A DNA stretch of 56,699 bases from Pseudomonadota bacterium (lineage in GTDB: Bacteria > Pseudomonadota > Gammaproteobacteria > Burkholderiales > Burkholderiaceae_D). A model generated the notes under the pieces. It was given only the letters and a program-made list of their open reading frames with translations. It ran no database searches and was not told the DNA's origin. Position numbers and translations under genes: made by a program. Each line of letters starts with the position of its first letter. The first letter of the stretch is position 1. The stretch is taken from the NCBI GenBank assembly GCA_023422955.1, contig JAFAGG010000035.1:1-56699 (forward strand). The letters run 5' to 3'. Below are positions 17,642-27,174 of this stretch, piece by piece.

Positions 17642-17675
17642 AGCCTGGTCGCCTGCAAGCGACCAGGCTTTTCTT
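17642..17675 (+). terminator. Intrinsic terminator after csbD-like gene
   Basis: An 11-bp perfect stem, AGCCTGGTCGC (17642-17652) with GCGACCAGGCT (17659-17669), 6-base loop, then TTTCTTTT. A textbook Rho-independent terminator. Confidence 0.92.
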
Positions 17676-17769
17676 TTATTTTTCCCTCCTCAGGTTTTGC
17701 GGCCTCCCGGAACAAAAACATCTTCCAAGCGTGAGCGCCCTCAAAGAAATGTCAGAAAACTTTTCACCT

Positions 17770-17800
17770 GTATCAACACACTTATGTAAATTGATACAAT
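17770..17800 (+). promoter_or_regulatory. Inverted repeat over a -10-like box upstream of signalling operon
   Basis: GTATCAA (17770-17776) and TTGATAC (17791-17797) form a perfect 7-bp inverted repeat with a 14-base spacer. The right arm overlaps TACAAT (17795-17800), a possible -10 box. The -35 position is poor (ATCAAC). It lies about 95 bases before the hybrid kinase start, so it could be an operator or activator site. Confidence 0.4.
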
Positions 17801-17892
17801 TTCTCCCCAAATAAATATCCTCAACCTGCTTTGCCGTTCGCCATGCTCGGCAGGTACTGCACTACCAGAATCTTCGGGAAGCCTCGCAAGAC

Positions 17893-20800
17893 ATGCCAAT
17901 ACAAGATCGAAAAAAATCTTCTTATTACCCCTTCATCCTCGGCTTCACTATCCTGGTATTTGTCGTTGATATGCTGACCCCGCTGGGTTATGCGGAATGG
18001 GTGTTCTACGTAATACCGGTAGCGCTCGCCTCCCTGGAGTCGCGCCCCCAAGTGCCGCTTGTCGTCGCAATCTGCCTGGCGCCGATACTCTTGTTTGGAT
18101 ATGGGTTCTCGCCAGAGGGCGCCGATGAAATCATGGCGATAGTCAATCGTGCCATGGCGTTCTTCGTGGTATTTATCGTGGCCTATCTGTCGCGCAACAT
18201 CATCCGCGAAAAACTGCTATCGCAACGCCTGAGTTGGCTGGACGCCGGGCGCGAGCAAATCTCGCGCAACATCCTGGGCGAACTCAGCCCCCATGAAACA
18301 GGCGAAAAGGTAGTGCATGCGCTGGCAAACTATCTGGAAGCGCAAGTCGCAACCCTATACCGGATACAGGGCGATCGCCTTGAGCGCCTGGCGACATATG
18401 CCCTGGATGACAACCATGCTCCGCAAAGCATTTCGCTGAAAAGCGGATTGGCGGGCGAGGTGGCCCGGGATGGAAAAGCCAAGGTAGTGAAGAATGCGCC
18501 CTCCGACTATCTGCAGATTCATTCCACCACAGGTCGCGGCAAACCCAGCCACATCGTGATTGCCCCCTTCTCCATTGAAGGCAAAGTCAGCGGCATCATA
18601 GAACTTGGCTTCTTTCGCAGCAGCGACTTCAAGGATGAGGTGGAACTGCTGACGCTTATTTCTGAAAGAATAGGCATATCGCTGCAGACTGCACAATATC
18701 GCGAGAACCTGAGAAATCTGCTGGAAGAAACGCAGCGACAAAGTGAAGAACTGCAAACGCAGCAGGAAGAGCTGCGCGTGTCGAACGAAGAACTGGCGGA
18801 ACAGGCCAAGGCCTTGCAGGAATCGCAGACGCAGCTGGAAATCCAGCACACTCAGCTGGAGCAAGCCAATCTTCAGCTGGAGGAACGCAGCGAACTGCTG
18901 GAGCAGCAAAAACTGCAGCTCCAGCATACGCAGCAAGTGGTCGAGCGCAATGTCGTCGAACTGGAACGTGCCAATCAGTACAAATCGGAATTCCTGGCCA
19001 ACATGTCGCACGAACTGCGCACCCCGTTGAACAGTTCGCTGATCCTGTCGCACATGCTGGCCGAAAACAAGGCCAACACCCTGACGGCAGATCAGGTGCG
19101 CTATGCGCGCACGATTCACGATTCCAACAAGGATTTGCTGGCCCTGATCAACGACATCCTCGATCTGTCCAAGATCGAATCCGGCCAGGTCGAGCTGCAT
19201 GTGGAATCGATTTCCATCAAGGATATCGTCACCTCGCTGCAGCAAACTTTCGAGCCGGTGGCGACTCAGAAATCCGTGGCCTATCGCACCGTCGTCCATC
19301 CCGAGGTGCCTGCAACCCTGACGACCGACATCCAGCGCCTGCAACAAATTCTGAAAAATCTTTTGTCGAATGCCTTCAAGTTCACCCAGCAAGGCGAAGT
19401 GGAACTCGGCATCTCCACGCATGAAGACAGGATTCGCTTTTCAGTGCGCGATACCGGTATCGGCATCTCTGCCGAACAGCAAAGCGTGATATTCGAAGCT
19501 TTCCGGCAAGCTGACGGCAGCACTAGCCGCACCTACGGCGGCACCGGCCTGGGCTTGTCCATTTCGCGTGAACTCTCTGCCCTGCTCCAGGGACAGATCG
19601 CTGTCAGCAGCGAAGTCGGCAAGGGAAGCATCTTTACCATCGATATACCGCTGGTGCTGAATGTGGAAGCCGATGACAGCAGCACTCAAAAACCAGCGCC
19701 TCTCCTGATCGAAGAAGTGAAGCCGGCTGCACCCAGGCCGATTGCCGCTCCCCGGCCAGCCGAGCCCTCCCCGGCACAAAGCGCACCCGTTTCCATACCG
19801 TCCATTCCCGACGACAGAAACCAACGCACGCGCGACAGGCTGATCCTGGCAGTGGAAGACGATGAAAACTTCGCCCGCATCCTTTATGAAATGGCGCATG
19901 AGATGAATTTCGATTGCATCCATGCTGCCAATGGCGCCGATGCCATTCAGCTGGCAACAGAACACATGCCCAACGGCATACTGCTGGACATCGGCCTGCC
20001 GGACCAGTCCGGCCTGAGCGTGCTGGAAAAGATCAAGCGCAATCCGTCCATCCGCCATCTGCCGGTGCATGTCATTTCAGTCGACGATTACATGCAGGCT
20101 GCGTATGAAATGGGTGCGGTCGGTTATGCACTCAAACCTGCCGCGCGCGATGACCTGACCAAGGCCATCGGCCGACTGGAGAGCGTGCTCAATACCAAGG
20201 CGCGCCGCGTGCTGATCGTGGAAGACAACGCGCCCTTGCGCGAGAGCCTGTCCGCGATGCTGGCTGCCGAAGATATAGAAATCACGCATGCCGGCAGCAT
20301 TGCAGAAGCCCTGGAAAAGCTGTCTTCGCTGACCTTCGATTGCATGGTGATGGATCTGATGCTGCCGGATGGTTCGGGCTATGAATTGCTGGAGAAGATC
20401 TCCACCGGCGGCAAATACGCCTTCCCGCCCGTGATCGTTTATACAGGCCGGGTGCTGACTCGCGACGAAGAGCAAAAGCTGCGCCGTTATTCGCACTCCA
20501 TCATCATCAAGGGCGCACGCTCGCCGGAACGCCTGCTGGATGAAGTGACCCTCTTCCTGCACCGGGTCGAATCCAATCTTCCTCCCGAACAGCAAAAACT
20601 GCTGGCACAGGCCCGCCAGCGCGACACGGTATTTGAAGGACGCCGCATCCTGGTGGCGGAAGACGATGTGCGCAATGTGTTTGCCCTGACCAGCATTTTC
20701 GAACCGCTGGGCGCCACGCTCGTCATCGCGCGCGATGGCGAGGAAGCCTTGCATCATTTGCAGCAGGATGAACGCATCGACCTGGTACTGATGGACTTGA

Positions 20801-21006
20801 TGATGCCCAAGATGGATGGACTGACCGCTATCCGAAAATTGCGGGAGCAGCCGCAGTTCAAGAAATTGCCAGTCATCGCGCTGACCGCCAAGGCCATGGC
20901 TGACGACAGGCGCAGCAGCCTGGAAGCAGGCGCCAGCGATTACATTTCCAAACCGATCAATGTTGATCAACTGGTATCCCTGTGCCGCGTGTGGATGCCG
21001 AAATAA
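17893..21006 (+). CDS. Membrane GAF hybrid histidine kinase with three receiver domains
   Basis: A 1037-residue sensor. Three or four transmembrane segments (about 12-110) are followed by a GAF domain (about 130-270) and a long Gln/Glu/Leu coiled coil (about 275-355). HisKA has phosphoacceptor His373 in SHELRTPLNSS, and HATPase carries DTGIGI and GGTGLGLSIS. A Pro-rich linker (about 610-640) leads to three receivers starting near 650, 771 and 918. Their phosphoacceptor Asps lie in LLDIGLPDQSG, MVMDLMLPDGSG and LVLMDLMMPKMDG. It heads a four-gene operon with CheR, CheB and a receiver-kinase, a recurrent module that couples sensing to methylation-type enzymes. The input signal is unknown. Confidence 0.93.
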   Translation: MPIQDRKKSSYYPFILGFTILVFVVDMLTPLGYAEWVFYVIPVALASLESRPQVPLVVAICLAPILLFGYGFSPEGADEIMAIVNRAMAFFVVFIVAYLSRNIIREKLLSQRLSWLDAGREQISRNILGELSPHETGEKVVHALANYLEAQVATLYRIQGDRLERLATYALDDNHAPQSISLKSGLAGEVARDGKAKVVKNAPSDYLQIHSTTGRGKPSHIVIAPFSIEGKVSGIIELGFFRSSDFKDEVELLTLISERIGISLQTAQYRENLRNLLEETQRQSEELQTQQEELRVSNEELAEQAKALQESQTQLEIQHTQLEQANLQLEERSELLEQQKLQLQHTQQVVERNVVELERANQYKSEFLANMSHELRTPLNSSLILSHMLAENKANTLTADQVRYARTIHDSNKDLLALINDILDLSKIESGQVELHVESISIKDIVTSLQQTFEPVATQKSVAYRTVVHPEVPATLTTDIQRLQQILKNLLSNAFKFTQQGEVELGISTHEDRIRFSVRDTGIGISAEQQSVIFEAFRQADGSTSRTYGGTGLGLSISRELSALLQGQIAVSSEVGKGSIFTIDIPLVLNVEADDSSTQKPAPLLIEEVKPAAPRPIAAPRPAEPSPAQSAPVSIPSIPDDRNQRTRDRLILAVEDDENFARILYEMAHEMNFDCIHAANGADAIQLATEHMPNGILLDIGLPDQSGLSVLEKIKRNPSIRHLPVHVISVDDYMQAAYEMGAVGYALKPAARDDLTKAIGRLESVLNTKARRVLIVEDNAPLRESLSAMLAAEDIEITHAGSIAEALEKLSSLTFDCMVMDLMLPDGSGYELLEKISTGGKYAFPPVIVYTGRVLTRDEEQKLRRYSHSIIIKGARSPERLLDEVTLFLHRVESNLPPEQQKLLAQARQRDTVFEGRRILVAEDDVRNVFALTSIFEPLGATLVIARDGEEALHHLQQDERIDLVLMDLMMPKMDGLTAIRKLREQPQFKKLPVIALTAKAMADDRRSSLEAGASDYISKPINVDQLVSLCRVWMPK

Positions 21007-21010
21007 GCAG

Positions 21011-21832
21011 ATGCAGATGGATCCGGATTTCGACATTGAGCTGGAATTGCTATTGCAGGGCATTTACCTGAAATATCAGTATGACTTCCGGCAGTACGCA
21101 GTAGCGTCGCTACGGCGCCGCATGCAGCAGGCGATGGAACACTTCGGCTGCAAGACGCTGTCTCAGTTGCAGGGCCGCGTGCTGCATGAGCCGTCCGTGT
21201 TCCCGCAGATGCTGCGTTTTCTGACGGTACAGGTCAGCGAAATGTTTCGCGACCCGGATTATTTCCGGGTGCTGCGCGAACAGGTCGTTCCGGTGCTTCG
21301 CACTTACCCCTCGCTGAAGATCTGGGTGGCGGGCTGCAGCAAGGGCGAAGAGGTTTGGTCGCTTGCCATCCTGCTAGAAGAAGAAGGCCTGCTGGAACGC
21401 ACCATCATTTATGCGACCGATATCAATCCGGAAGCTCTGCGAGCGGCAGAAGCCGGTATTTTCGAATTGGACCGCATGGCCCAGTTCAGTACCAACTATC
21501 AATTGGCGGGCGGCACGAAATCCTTATCGGATTACTATATTGCCGCTTACAATGGGGCGATGTTCAAGCAGTCGCTGAAGTCGCAAATCGTGTTTGCCGA
21601 CCACAGCCTGGCGACCGATCATGTGTTCTCGGAGGTGCATCTGATTTCCTGCCGAAACGTGATGATTTATTTCGACCGCGAACTGCAAAACCGCGCAGTC
21701 CAACTGTTCTACGAATCGTTGATACACCGCGGCTACCTCGGCATAGGCCCCAAGGAAAGCCTGCGATTTTCACCGTATGCGCATGCCTTTACAGAAATTG
21801 CTCCCGGCGAGCGAATTTACCAGCGCTTGTGA
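21011..21832 (+). CDS. CheR-family protein-glutamate methyltransferase
   Basis: A 273-residue SAM-dependent methyltransferase with an N-terminal helical domain and a C-terminal catalytic domain. The SAM-binding motif reads VAGCSKGEEVWSLAI, followed by YATDINPEALRAAEAG and the ISCRNVMIYFD motif. Classical CheR methylates chemoreceptor glutamates with SAM. No chemoreceptor is encoded nearby, so the substrate may be the associated kinase coiled coil (inference). The start is either 21011 or 21017 (M-Q-M), four bases after the kinase stop. No terminal TPR or receptor pentapeptide-binding insert is obvious. Confidence 0.93.
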   Translation: MQMDPDFDIELELLLQGIYLKYQYDFRQYAVASLRRRMQQAMEHFGCKTLSQLQGRVLHEPSVFPQMLRFLTVQVSEMFRDPDYFRVLREQVVPVLRTYPSLKIWVAGCSKGEEVWSLAILLEEEGLLERTIIYATDINPEALRAAEAGIFELDRMAQFSTNYQLAGGTKSLSDYYIAAYNGAMFKQSLKSQIVFADHSLATDHVFSEVHLISCRNVMIYFDRELQNRAVQLFYESLIHRGYLGIGPKESLRFSPYAHAFTEIAPGERIYQRL

Positions 21833-21853
21833 AGCTGACTTAGGCAGATAGAC

Positions 21854-22456
21854 ATGACGAATTCCAATCAATCTGTGGATCTGATAGTGATCGGTGCCTC
21901 TGCGGGCGGCGTGGATGCGGTCGGCCAATTGCTGAGCGCATTGCCCGCGGGCTTTACGACGCCCATCCTGATTGTGCTGCACCTGCCTCCTCAGGGGCCG
22001 AATGCGCTGGCTTATGTCTTTTCCCGCAAATGCAATTGCTACGTCAAGGAAGCTGAAGACAAGGAGGCTATCGAAGCGAAGGTGATTTATGTTGCGCCGG
22101 CCGATTATCATTTGCTGGTCGAACCCGACCATACGCTTTCGCTGTCGCGCGATGAAGCCCTGCATTATTCCCGCCCCTCCATCGACATGCTGTTTGAATC
22201 GGCTGCGCTGGCCTACCGGGATAGGGTACTTGCGATTCTTCTGACTGGAGCCAATACAGATGGTGCCGAAGGCATGAAACAAATCCACGATTGCGGCGGG
22301 CTTGCCTGGGTGCAGGATCCCGCAGATGCACTTTCCTCAACCATGCCCAAAGCCGCGCTTGAGCTTATCGAGCCGGACCAAATCATGACCCTAACGAAGA
22401 TGGCCGATTGCCTGAGTCAGTTGTGCCATGCGCCGCCCACGGTGGAGCTCCTATGA
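21854..22456 (+). CDS. CheB-type methylesterase domain protein (no receiver)
   Basis: A 200-residue protein made only of the CheB catalytic domain. The triad is visible: Ser in IGASAGGVDAV, His in VLHLPPQGP and Asp in LLTGANTDGAEGM. It should remove methyl groups or deamidate receptor glutamates. The missing N-terminal receiver means activation must come in trans, perhaps from the hybrid kinase or the following receiver-kinase. Its stop overlaps the next start by ATGA, a sign of translational coupling. Confidence 0.92.
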   Translation: MTNSNQSVDLIVIGASAGGVDAVGQLLSALPAGFTTPILIVLHLPPQGPNALAYVFSRKCNCYVKEAEDKEAIEAKVIYVAPADYHLLVEPDHTLSLSRDEALHYSRPSIDMLFESAALAYRDRVLAILLTGANTDGAEGMKQIHDCGGLAWVQDPADALSSTMPKAALELIEPDQIMTLTKMADCLSQLCHAPPTVELL

Positions 22457-23550
22457 CGCACGATATCGACATTCTGGTCGTGGATGATTTCACGCAAAAC
22501 CTGGTTGCTACCGAAGCGCTGCTCGGACGCCCCGGCCTGCGGATACTGAAGGCGGCATCAGGGGATGAAGCGCTGGAACTGCTGCTCAAGCATGAAGTGG
22601 CGCTGGCGCTGATCGATGTGCAGATGCCGGGCATGGATGGTTTCGAGTTGGCCGAAGTCATGCGCAGCAACCCGCGCACCGCCGGCATTCCCCTGATCTT
22701 CATGACAGCCGCTGCGCAGGAAATAACCCGTACCTTCCGCGGTTATCAGGCCGGTGCAGTCGACTTCCTTAACAAGCCCATCAACCCTGAAGTCTTGCGC
22801 GGCAAGGTAGAGGTTTTTGCGCAATTGTTTGCGCAGAAAAAGCAGATACAGCAGCGCATGGAAGAATTGCGCGAAGTGCTGCAGATGAATGAAATATTCA
22901 TTTCCGTACTCGGCCACGATCTGCGCACTCCCCTGTCTGCGGTGATGAATGGCTCTGAACTGATACAGAAATTAAGCGATGAAAAGAAAGTCGGCGATGT
23001 CGCGCGCCGTATCCAGTGCAGCGCCGATCGCATGAAGAAAATGGTGGATCAATTGCTGGATGTGGCCAAGATCCGCTCCGGAGGAATGGTGCTGTCCAAG
23101 ACAGCAGGCAACTTCAGGGATGTGGGCGAACGGATTATTTCCGAGATGGAGCATGTCGCTCCCGATTGCGATATCCGCTTCGACTGCCAGGGCAATACGG
23201 AAGGGAACTTCGATCCCGACAGGCTGGCGCAAATTCTCGCCAATCTCGTGAGCAATGCTGTTCAGCATGGAGAGAGCGGTTGCCCGGTGAACGTCTGCAT
23301 CGATGGGCAGGCCAGCGATAAAGTCTGCATACGCGTGCAGAATCAGGGCGTGATGCCGTCCGACATCATGGAGGAAGTGTTCAAGCCCTATTACTCGGCT
23401 GGCGACAAGCTTGCTTCCCGTTCCGGCCTGGGATTGGGCCTGTACATCGTCAAGGAATTCGTGGAAGCCCACGACGGCAAGGTCAGCGTGGATTCCGAGC
23501 CCGCCCGGGGTACGGTGTTTGAAGTCACCTTACCCCGGGAAGCCGTTTAA
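22453..23550 (+). CDS. Receiver-histidine kinase fusion
   Basis: A 365-residue soluble protein. The receiver domain (about 5-120, phosphoacceptor Asp in LALIDVQMPGMDG) leads the kinase rather than following it. HisKA has His in GHDLRTPLSAVMNG, and HATPase carries NLVSNAVQHG and SGLGLGLYIVKEF. I chose the ATG at 22453 (GGTGGAG 5 bases upstream, overlapping the CheB stop) over a frame opening 45 bases earlier. It probably receives phosphate from, or reports to, the GAF hybrid kinase. It is the last gene of the operon and ends about 50 bases before the convergent maeB. Confidence 0.92.
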   Translation: MTHDIDILVVDDFTQNLVATEALLGRPGLRILKAASGDEALELLLKHEVALALIDVQMPGMDGFELAEVMRSNPRTAGIPLIFMTAAAQEITRTFRGYQAGAVDFLNKPINPEVLRGKVEVFAQLFAQKKQIQQRMEELREVLQMNEIFISVLGHDLRTPLSAVMNGSELIQKLSDEKKVGDVARRIQCSADRMKKMVDQLLDVAKIRSGGMVLSKTAGNFRDVGERIISEMEHVAPDCDIRFDCQGNTEGNFDPDRLAQILANLVSNAVQHGESGCPVNVCIDGQASDKVCIRVQNQGVMPSDIMEEVFKPYYSAGDKLASRSGLGLGLYIVKEFVEAHDGKVSVDSEPARGTVFEVTLPREAV

Positions 23551-23601
23551 ACGGAATCTCGCACGCCAGCGCTTGCTGATCGCTCTGCCCGACCTGCTTC
23601 C

Positions 23602-25929
23602 TTACGGACGATCCGCCACCGCGTCGGCCACGCACATGGCCACCATGTTGACGATGCGGCGCACGGTTGCCGACGGTGTCAGTACATGGACCGGCTTGGC
23701 GCAGCCCAACAGGATGGGACCGATAGCAATGCCATTGCCGGCAGCCATCTTCAGCAGATTGTAGGAAATGTTGGCGGACTCGATGTTCGGCAACACCAGC
23801 AGATTGGCTTCGCCCTTCAGCGGCGAATCCGGCATGAAGCGCTTGAGCAGATTGGTGTCCAACGCGGTATCGCCGTGCATTTCGCCATCGACTTCCATGT
23901 CCGGCGCAATCTCGCGCAGTATCGCCAACGCCGCACGCATCTTGCGGGCCGACTCGCTGTTGCTGCTGCCGAAATTGGAATGCGACAGCAGCGCTGCCCG
24001 CGGTTTCAGACCGAAACGCTGCATGGCTTCGGCAGCCATGATCGTGATTTCCGCGATCTGCTCTGCGGTCGGATTTTCATTCACATGCGTGTCCACCAGC
24101 ATGATCTGGCGGTTAGGCAGGATCAGGCCGTTCATCGCGGCATAGACATTGGCGCCCTCGCGCTTGCCCAACACCTGTTCGATGTATTGCAGATGCAGGC
24201 CGGCCGTGCCGAAGGTGCCGCAGATCATGCCATCCGAATGACCCTTGTGTATCGTCATCGCGCCGATCAGGGTATGACGGCGACGCATTTCCAGCCGCGC
24301 ATACTGTTCGGTCACGCCCTTGCGACGGGTCATGGACAGATAGGTTTCCCAATAGTCGCGATAACGGTCATCGTGTTCGGGATTGATGATCTCGACATCC
24401 ACACCCGGCTTGATGCGCAGGCCGAAGCGCTCTATGCGCTGCTCCAGCACGGTGGGACGGCCGATCAGTATCGGTTTTGCCAGGCCTTCATCCACCACCA
24501 CTTGCACCGCGCGCAGCACACGCTCTTCCTCGGCTTCTGCGAACACGATGCGCTTGCGTTCCGCTGGTGCTTTCTTCGCTACCGAGAACACCGGCTTCAT
24601 GAAGGTGCCGCTGCGATAAACCAGTTCCAGCAGTTTGTCGTGATAGGCATCCATGTCCGCGATCGGCCGGCTTGCCACGCCGCCTTCCTGCGCCGCCTTG
24701 ACCACGGCCATGGCGATCTTCACCGCCAGGCGCGGATCGAAGGGCTTGGGAATCAGGTAGTCGGGACCGAAGGAGAGATTGTCGATGCCGTAGGTCGCCG
24801 CCACGATATCGGACTGCTCGGCCTGCGCCAGCTCGGCGATCGCATAGACCGCCGCCATTTCCATTTCGCGCGTAATCGTGGTGGCGCCGCAATCCAGCGC
24901 GCCACGGAAGATATACGGAAAGCAAAGTACATTGTTGACCTGATTGGGATAGTCGGACCGGCCGGTGGCAATCACGGCATCGGGACGCACTTCCCGGGCT
25001 TCTTCCGGCAGGATTTCCGGAATCGGATTGGCCAGCGCCAGGATCAGCGGATTGGGCGCCATGGTCTGGGCCATTTCCGGTTTCAGCACGCCGCCTGCGG
25101 ACAGGCCGAGGAAGATGTCGGCGCCTTCGATCACATCCGCCAGCGTGCGTGCCTGGGTGTCCTGCGCGAACGTTTCCTTGATCGGATCCATCAACTCGGT
25201 GCGGCCCTTGTAGACCACGCCTGCGATGTCAGTCACGAATATATTTTCACGCGGGAATCCGAGGTCGATCATCAGTTCCAGACAAGCCAGGGCCGCCGCA
25301 CCGGCGCCGCTGACCACCAGCTTGGTATTGTTGAGATCCTTGCCGACCACCTTCAAACCATTGACGATGGCGGCGGCAACCGTAATGGCCGTGCCATGCT
25401 GATCGTCGTGGAACACCGGAATATTCATGCGCTCGCGCAGCTTCTTTTCAATCACGAAGCATTCCGGCGCCTTGATGTCTTCCAGATTGATACCGCCGAA
25501 GGTCGGCTCCAGCGACGCGATGATATCGACCAGCTTGTCCGGATCGGTTTCATTGATTTCGATATCGAATACATCGATACCGGCAAATTTCTTGAACAGT
25601 ACGCCCTTGCCCTCCATCACCGGCTTGGCGGCCTCGGCGCCGATATTGCCCAGGCCCAGCACGGCCGTGCCGTTGGTGATGACCGCGACCAGGTTGCCGC
25701 GCGCGGTGTAGCGATAGGAGTTGACGGGATCGGCAGCAATCTCTTCGCAGGCCGACGCAACGCCTGGAGAATAAGCCAGTGACAAATCATGCTGATTGAG
25801 CACCTGCTTGGTGGGCGCAATGCTGATTTTGCCAGGGGTAGGAAACTCGTGATAATCAAGCGCTGCCTGACGCAACTTTTGCCGCAGCTGTTCTTTTTCT
25901 TTCAGAATCGATTCCCGCTCTTCGCTCAT
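23602..25929 (-). CDS. maeB: NADP-dependent malic enzyme with phosphotransacetylase-like domain
   Basis: A 775-residue large-type malic enzyme that oxidatively decarboxylates malate to pyruvate. Residues about 1-430 are the malic enzyme region (SLAYSPGVASACEEI; FHDDQHGTAITVAAA; NAD(P)-binding VVSGAGAAALACLELM). Residues about 440-775 form a phosphotransacetylase-like domain (HGDTALDTNLLKR, LLVLPNIESANI). In the E. coli protein this domain is regulatory, binding acetyl-CoA without the full transferase activity. I place the start at the ATG at 25929, with GGAG 6 bases upstream, rather than an in-frame TTG at 25941. It is convergent with the signalling operon. Confidence 0.96.
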   Translation of the reverse strand: MSEERESILKEKEQLRQKLRQAALDYHEFPTPGKISIAPTKQVLNQHDLSLAYSPGVASACEEIAADPVNSYRYTARGNLVAVITNGTAVLGLGNIGAEAAKPVMEGKGVLFKKFAGIDVFDIEINETDPDKLVDIIASLEPTFGGINLEDIKAPECFVIEKKLRERMNIPVFHDDQHGTAITVAAAIVNGLKVVGKDLNNTKLVVSGAGAAALACLELMIDLGFPRENIFVTDIAGVVYKGRTELMDPIKETFAQDTQARTLADVIEGADIFLGLSAGGVLKPEMAQTMAPNPLILALANPIPEILPEEAREVRPDAVIATGRSDYPNQVNNVLCFPYIFRGALDCGATTITREMEMAAVYAIAELAQAEQSDIVAATYGIDNLSFGPDYLIPKPFDPRLAVKIAMAVVKAAQEGGVASRPIADMDAYHDKLLELVYRSGTFMKPVFSVAKKAPAERKRIVFAEAEEERVLRAVQVVVDEGLAKPILIGRPTVLEQRIERFGLRIKPGVDVEIINPEHDDRYRDYWETYLSMTRRKGVTEQYARLEMRRRHTLIGAMTIHKGHSDGMICGTFGTAGLHLQYIEQVLGKREGANVYAAMNGLILPNRQIMLVDTHVNENPTAEQIAEITIMAAEAMQRFGLKPRAALLSHSNFGSSNSESARKMRAALAILREIAPDMEVDGEMHGDTALDTNLLKRFMPDSPLKGEANLLVLPNIESANISYNLLKMAAGNGIAIGPILLGCAKPVHVLTPSATVRRIVNMVAMCVADAVADRP

Positions 25930-26205
25930 TTCTTTCTCCAATCAAAGGAGCACGCATTATGCGTTTCCATAACGCGCCGCGCCATATCAAATTACCAACT
26001 CTTCTCCTGCGTTGTAATCCCGCATCGCCGCTTTAAACGGTGCTTGATTTCTTTCCTTTCCTCGCTCTCTGCTGACAAGCAAGCCGAGGTATTGGCTTTC
26101 CCATTCTAGCCGCACCGGCGGCAAAGTTGCGACAACTTCCGGCTTGATCAAGGACCTGCTTCAAACTCCTCGCGCGGTACTCGCCACCTTCGGTAAAATG
26201 CCGTC

Positions 26206-27174
26206 ATGCTTTCCGAATTCGACCTCATTGCACGTTACTTTCATCGTTCCCGCAAGATCAATCACCATACCGCATTAGGTGTCGGCGATGATTGCGCGCT
26301 GCTTGCTCCTGCGCCGGGCATGCAATTAGCCATCTCGACCGACATGCTGGTTGAGGGACGCCACTTCTTTGCCGGCGCTTCTCCCTTCAAATTGGGCCAC
26401 AAGTGCTTGGCAGTGAATTTATCCGATCTGGCGGCGATGGGTGCTGAACCGCTCGCCTTTACCCTCGCCTTGTCTTTGCCGGACATCAATGAAGAATGGC
26501 TGCAGGGGTTTTCTCAAGGCATGTTTGCCCTGGGAGATGCCCATGCCTGCGAGCTGATAGGAGGCGACACGACGCGAGGACCGCTGACGATCTGCATCAC
26601 GGTATTCGGCCAAGTCCCGGCAGGCCTAGCCCTGCGGCGCGATGGCGCGCAAGCCGGAGACGATATCTGGGTATCCGGCAGTCTGGGCGAAGCACGCCTT
26701 GCGCTGGCAGGACGGCTGACGGAAATGGTCGTGGATACCGCCACGCTCGAAGCAGCGGCGGTACGCATGGATCAGCCCAATCCGCAAATAGCCCTCGGCC
26801 TGCAACTGAGAAATATCGCGCATGCGGCGCTCGATGTATCGGATGGCCTGGCGGGCGACCTGGGCCATATCCTGAAAGCGTCGAAGGTCGGCGCCACACT
26901 GGATGCCGATAGCCTGCCCTTTGGCCCTGCCCTGCAATCCTTGCCGCTGGACATAAAACGCCAGTTTGCACTGGCGGGCGGCGATGATTATGAGTTGTGC
27001 TTTACCGCGCCCGCCGGCAAGCGCGACCAGGTCCTGGCTGCCGCGAAAACCGCCGGCGTTGCGGTCACTCGCATCGGCCGCATCGAGGAACAGGCGGGCT
27101 TGCGCATCACGGATGGCGCAGGCAAATCCCTCAATGTTTCGCTGCAATCCTTTGATCATTTCAAGACGCCATGA
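26206..27174 (+). CDS. thiL: Thiamine-monophosphate kinase
   Basis: A 322-residue ATP-dependent kinase for the last step to thiamine diphosphate. It opens with SEFDLIARYFHR and has GVGDDCALLAP with metal-binding Asps, STDMLVEGRHF, and ALDVSDGLAGDLGHIL, all typical of the PurM-like ThiL fold. Full length. It overlaps pgpA by four bases (ATGA). The thiL-pgpA-pncC order is common in proteobacteria. Confidence 0.96.
   Translation: MLSEFDLIARYFHRSRKINHHTALGVGDDCALLAPAPGMQLAISTDMLVEGRHFFAGASPFKLGHKCLAVNLSDLAAMGAEPLAFTLALSLPDINEEWLQGFSQGMFALGDAHACELIGGDTTRGPLTICITVFGQVPAGLALRRDGAQAGDDIWVSGSLGEARLALAGRLTEMVVDTATLEAAAVRMDQPNPQIALGLQLRNIAHAALDVSDGLAGDLGHILKASKVGATLDADSLPFGPALQSLPLDIKRQFALAGGDDYELCFTAPAGKRDQVLAAAKTAGVAVTRIGRIEEQAGLRITDGAGKSLNVSLQSFDHFKTP

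Noticed and set aside
23686..25782. Very long open frame (698 codons) on the forward strand opposite maeB
   Set aside because: Its product is His/Arg/Gln-rich with no domain and it mirrors the codon structure of maeB. Long antisense frames are common opposite GC-rich genes.
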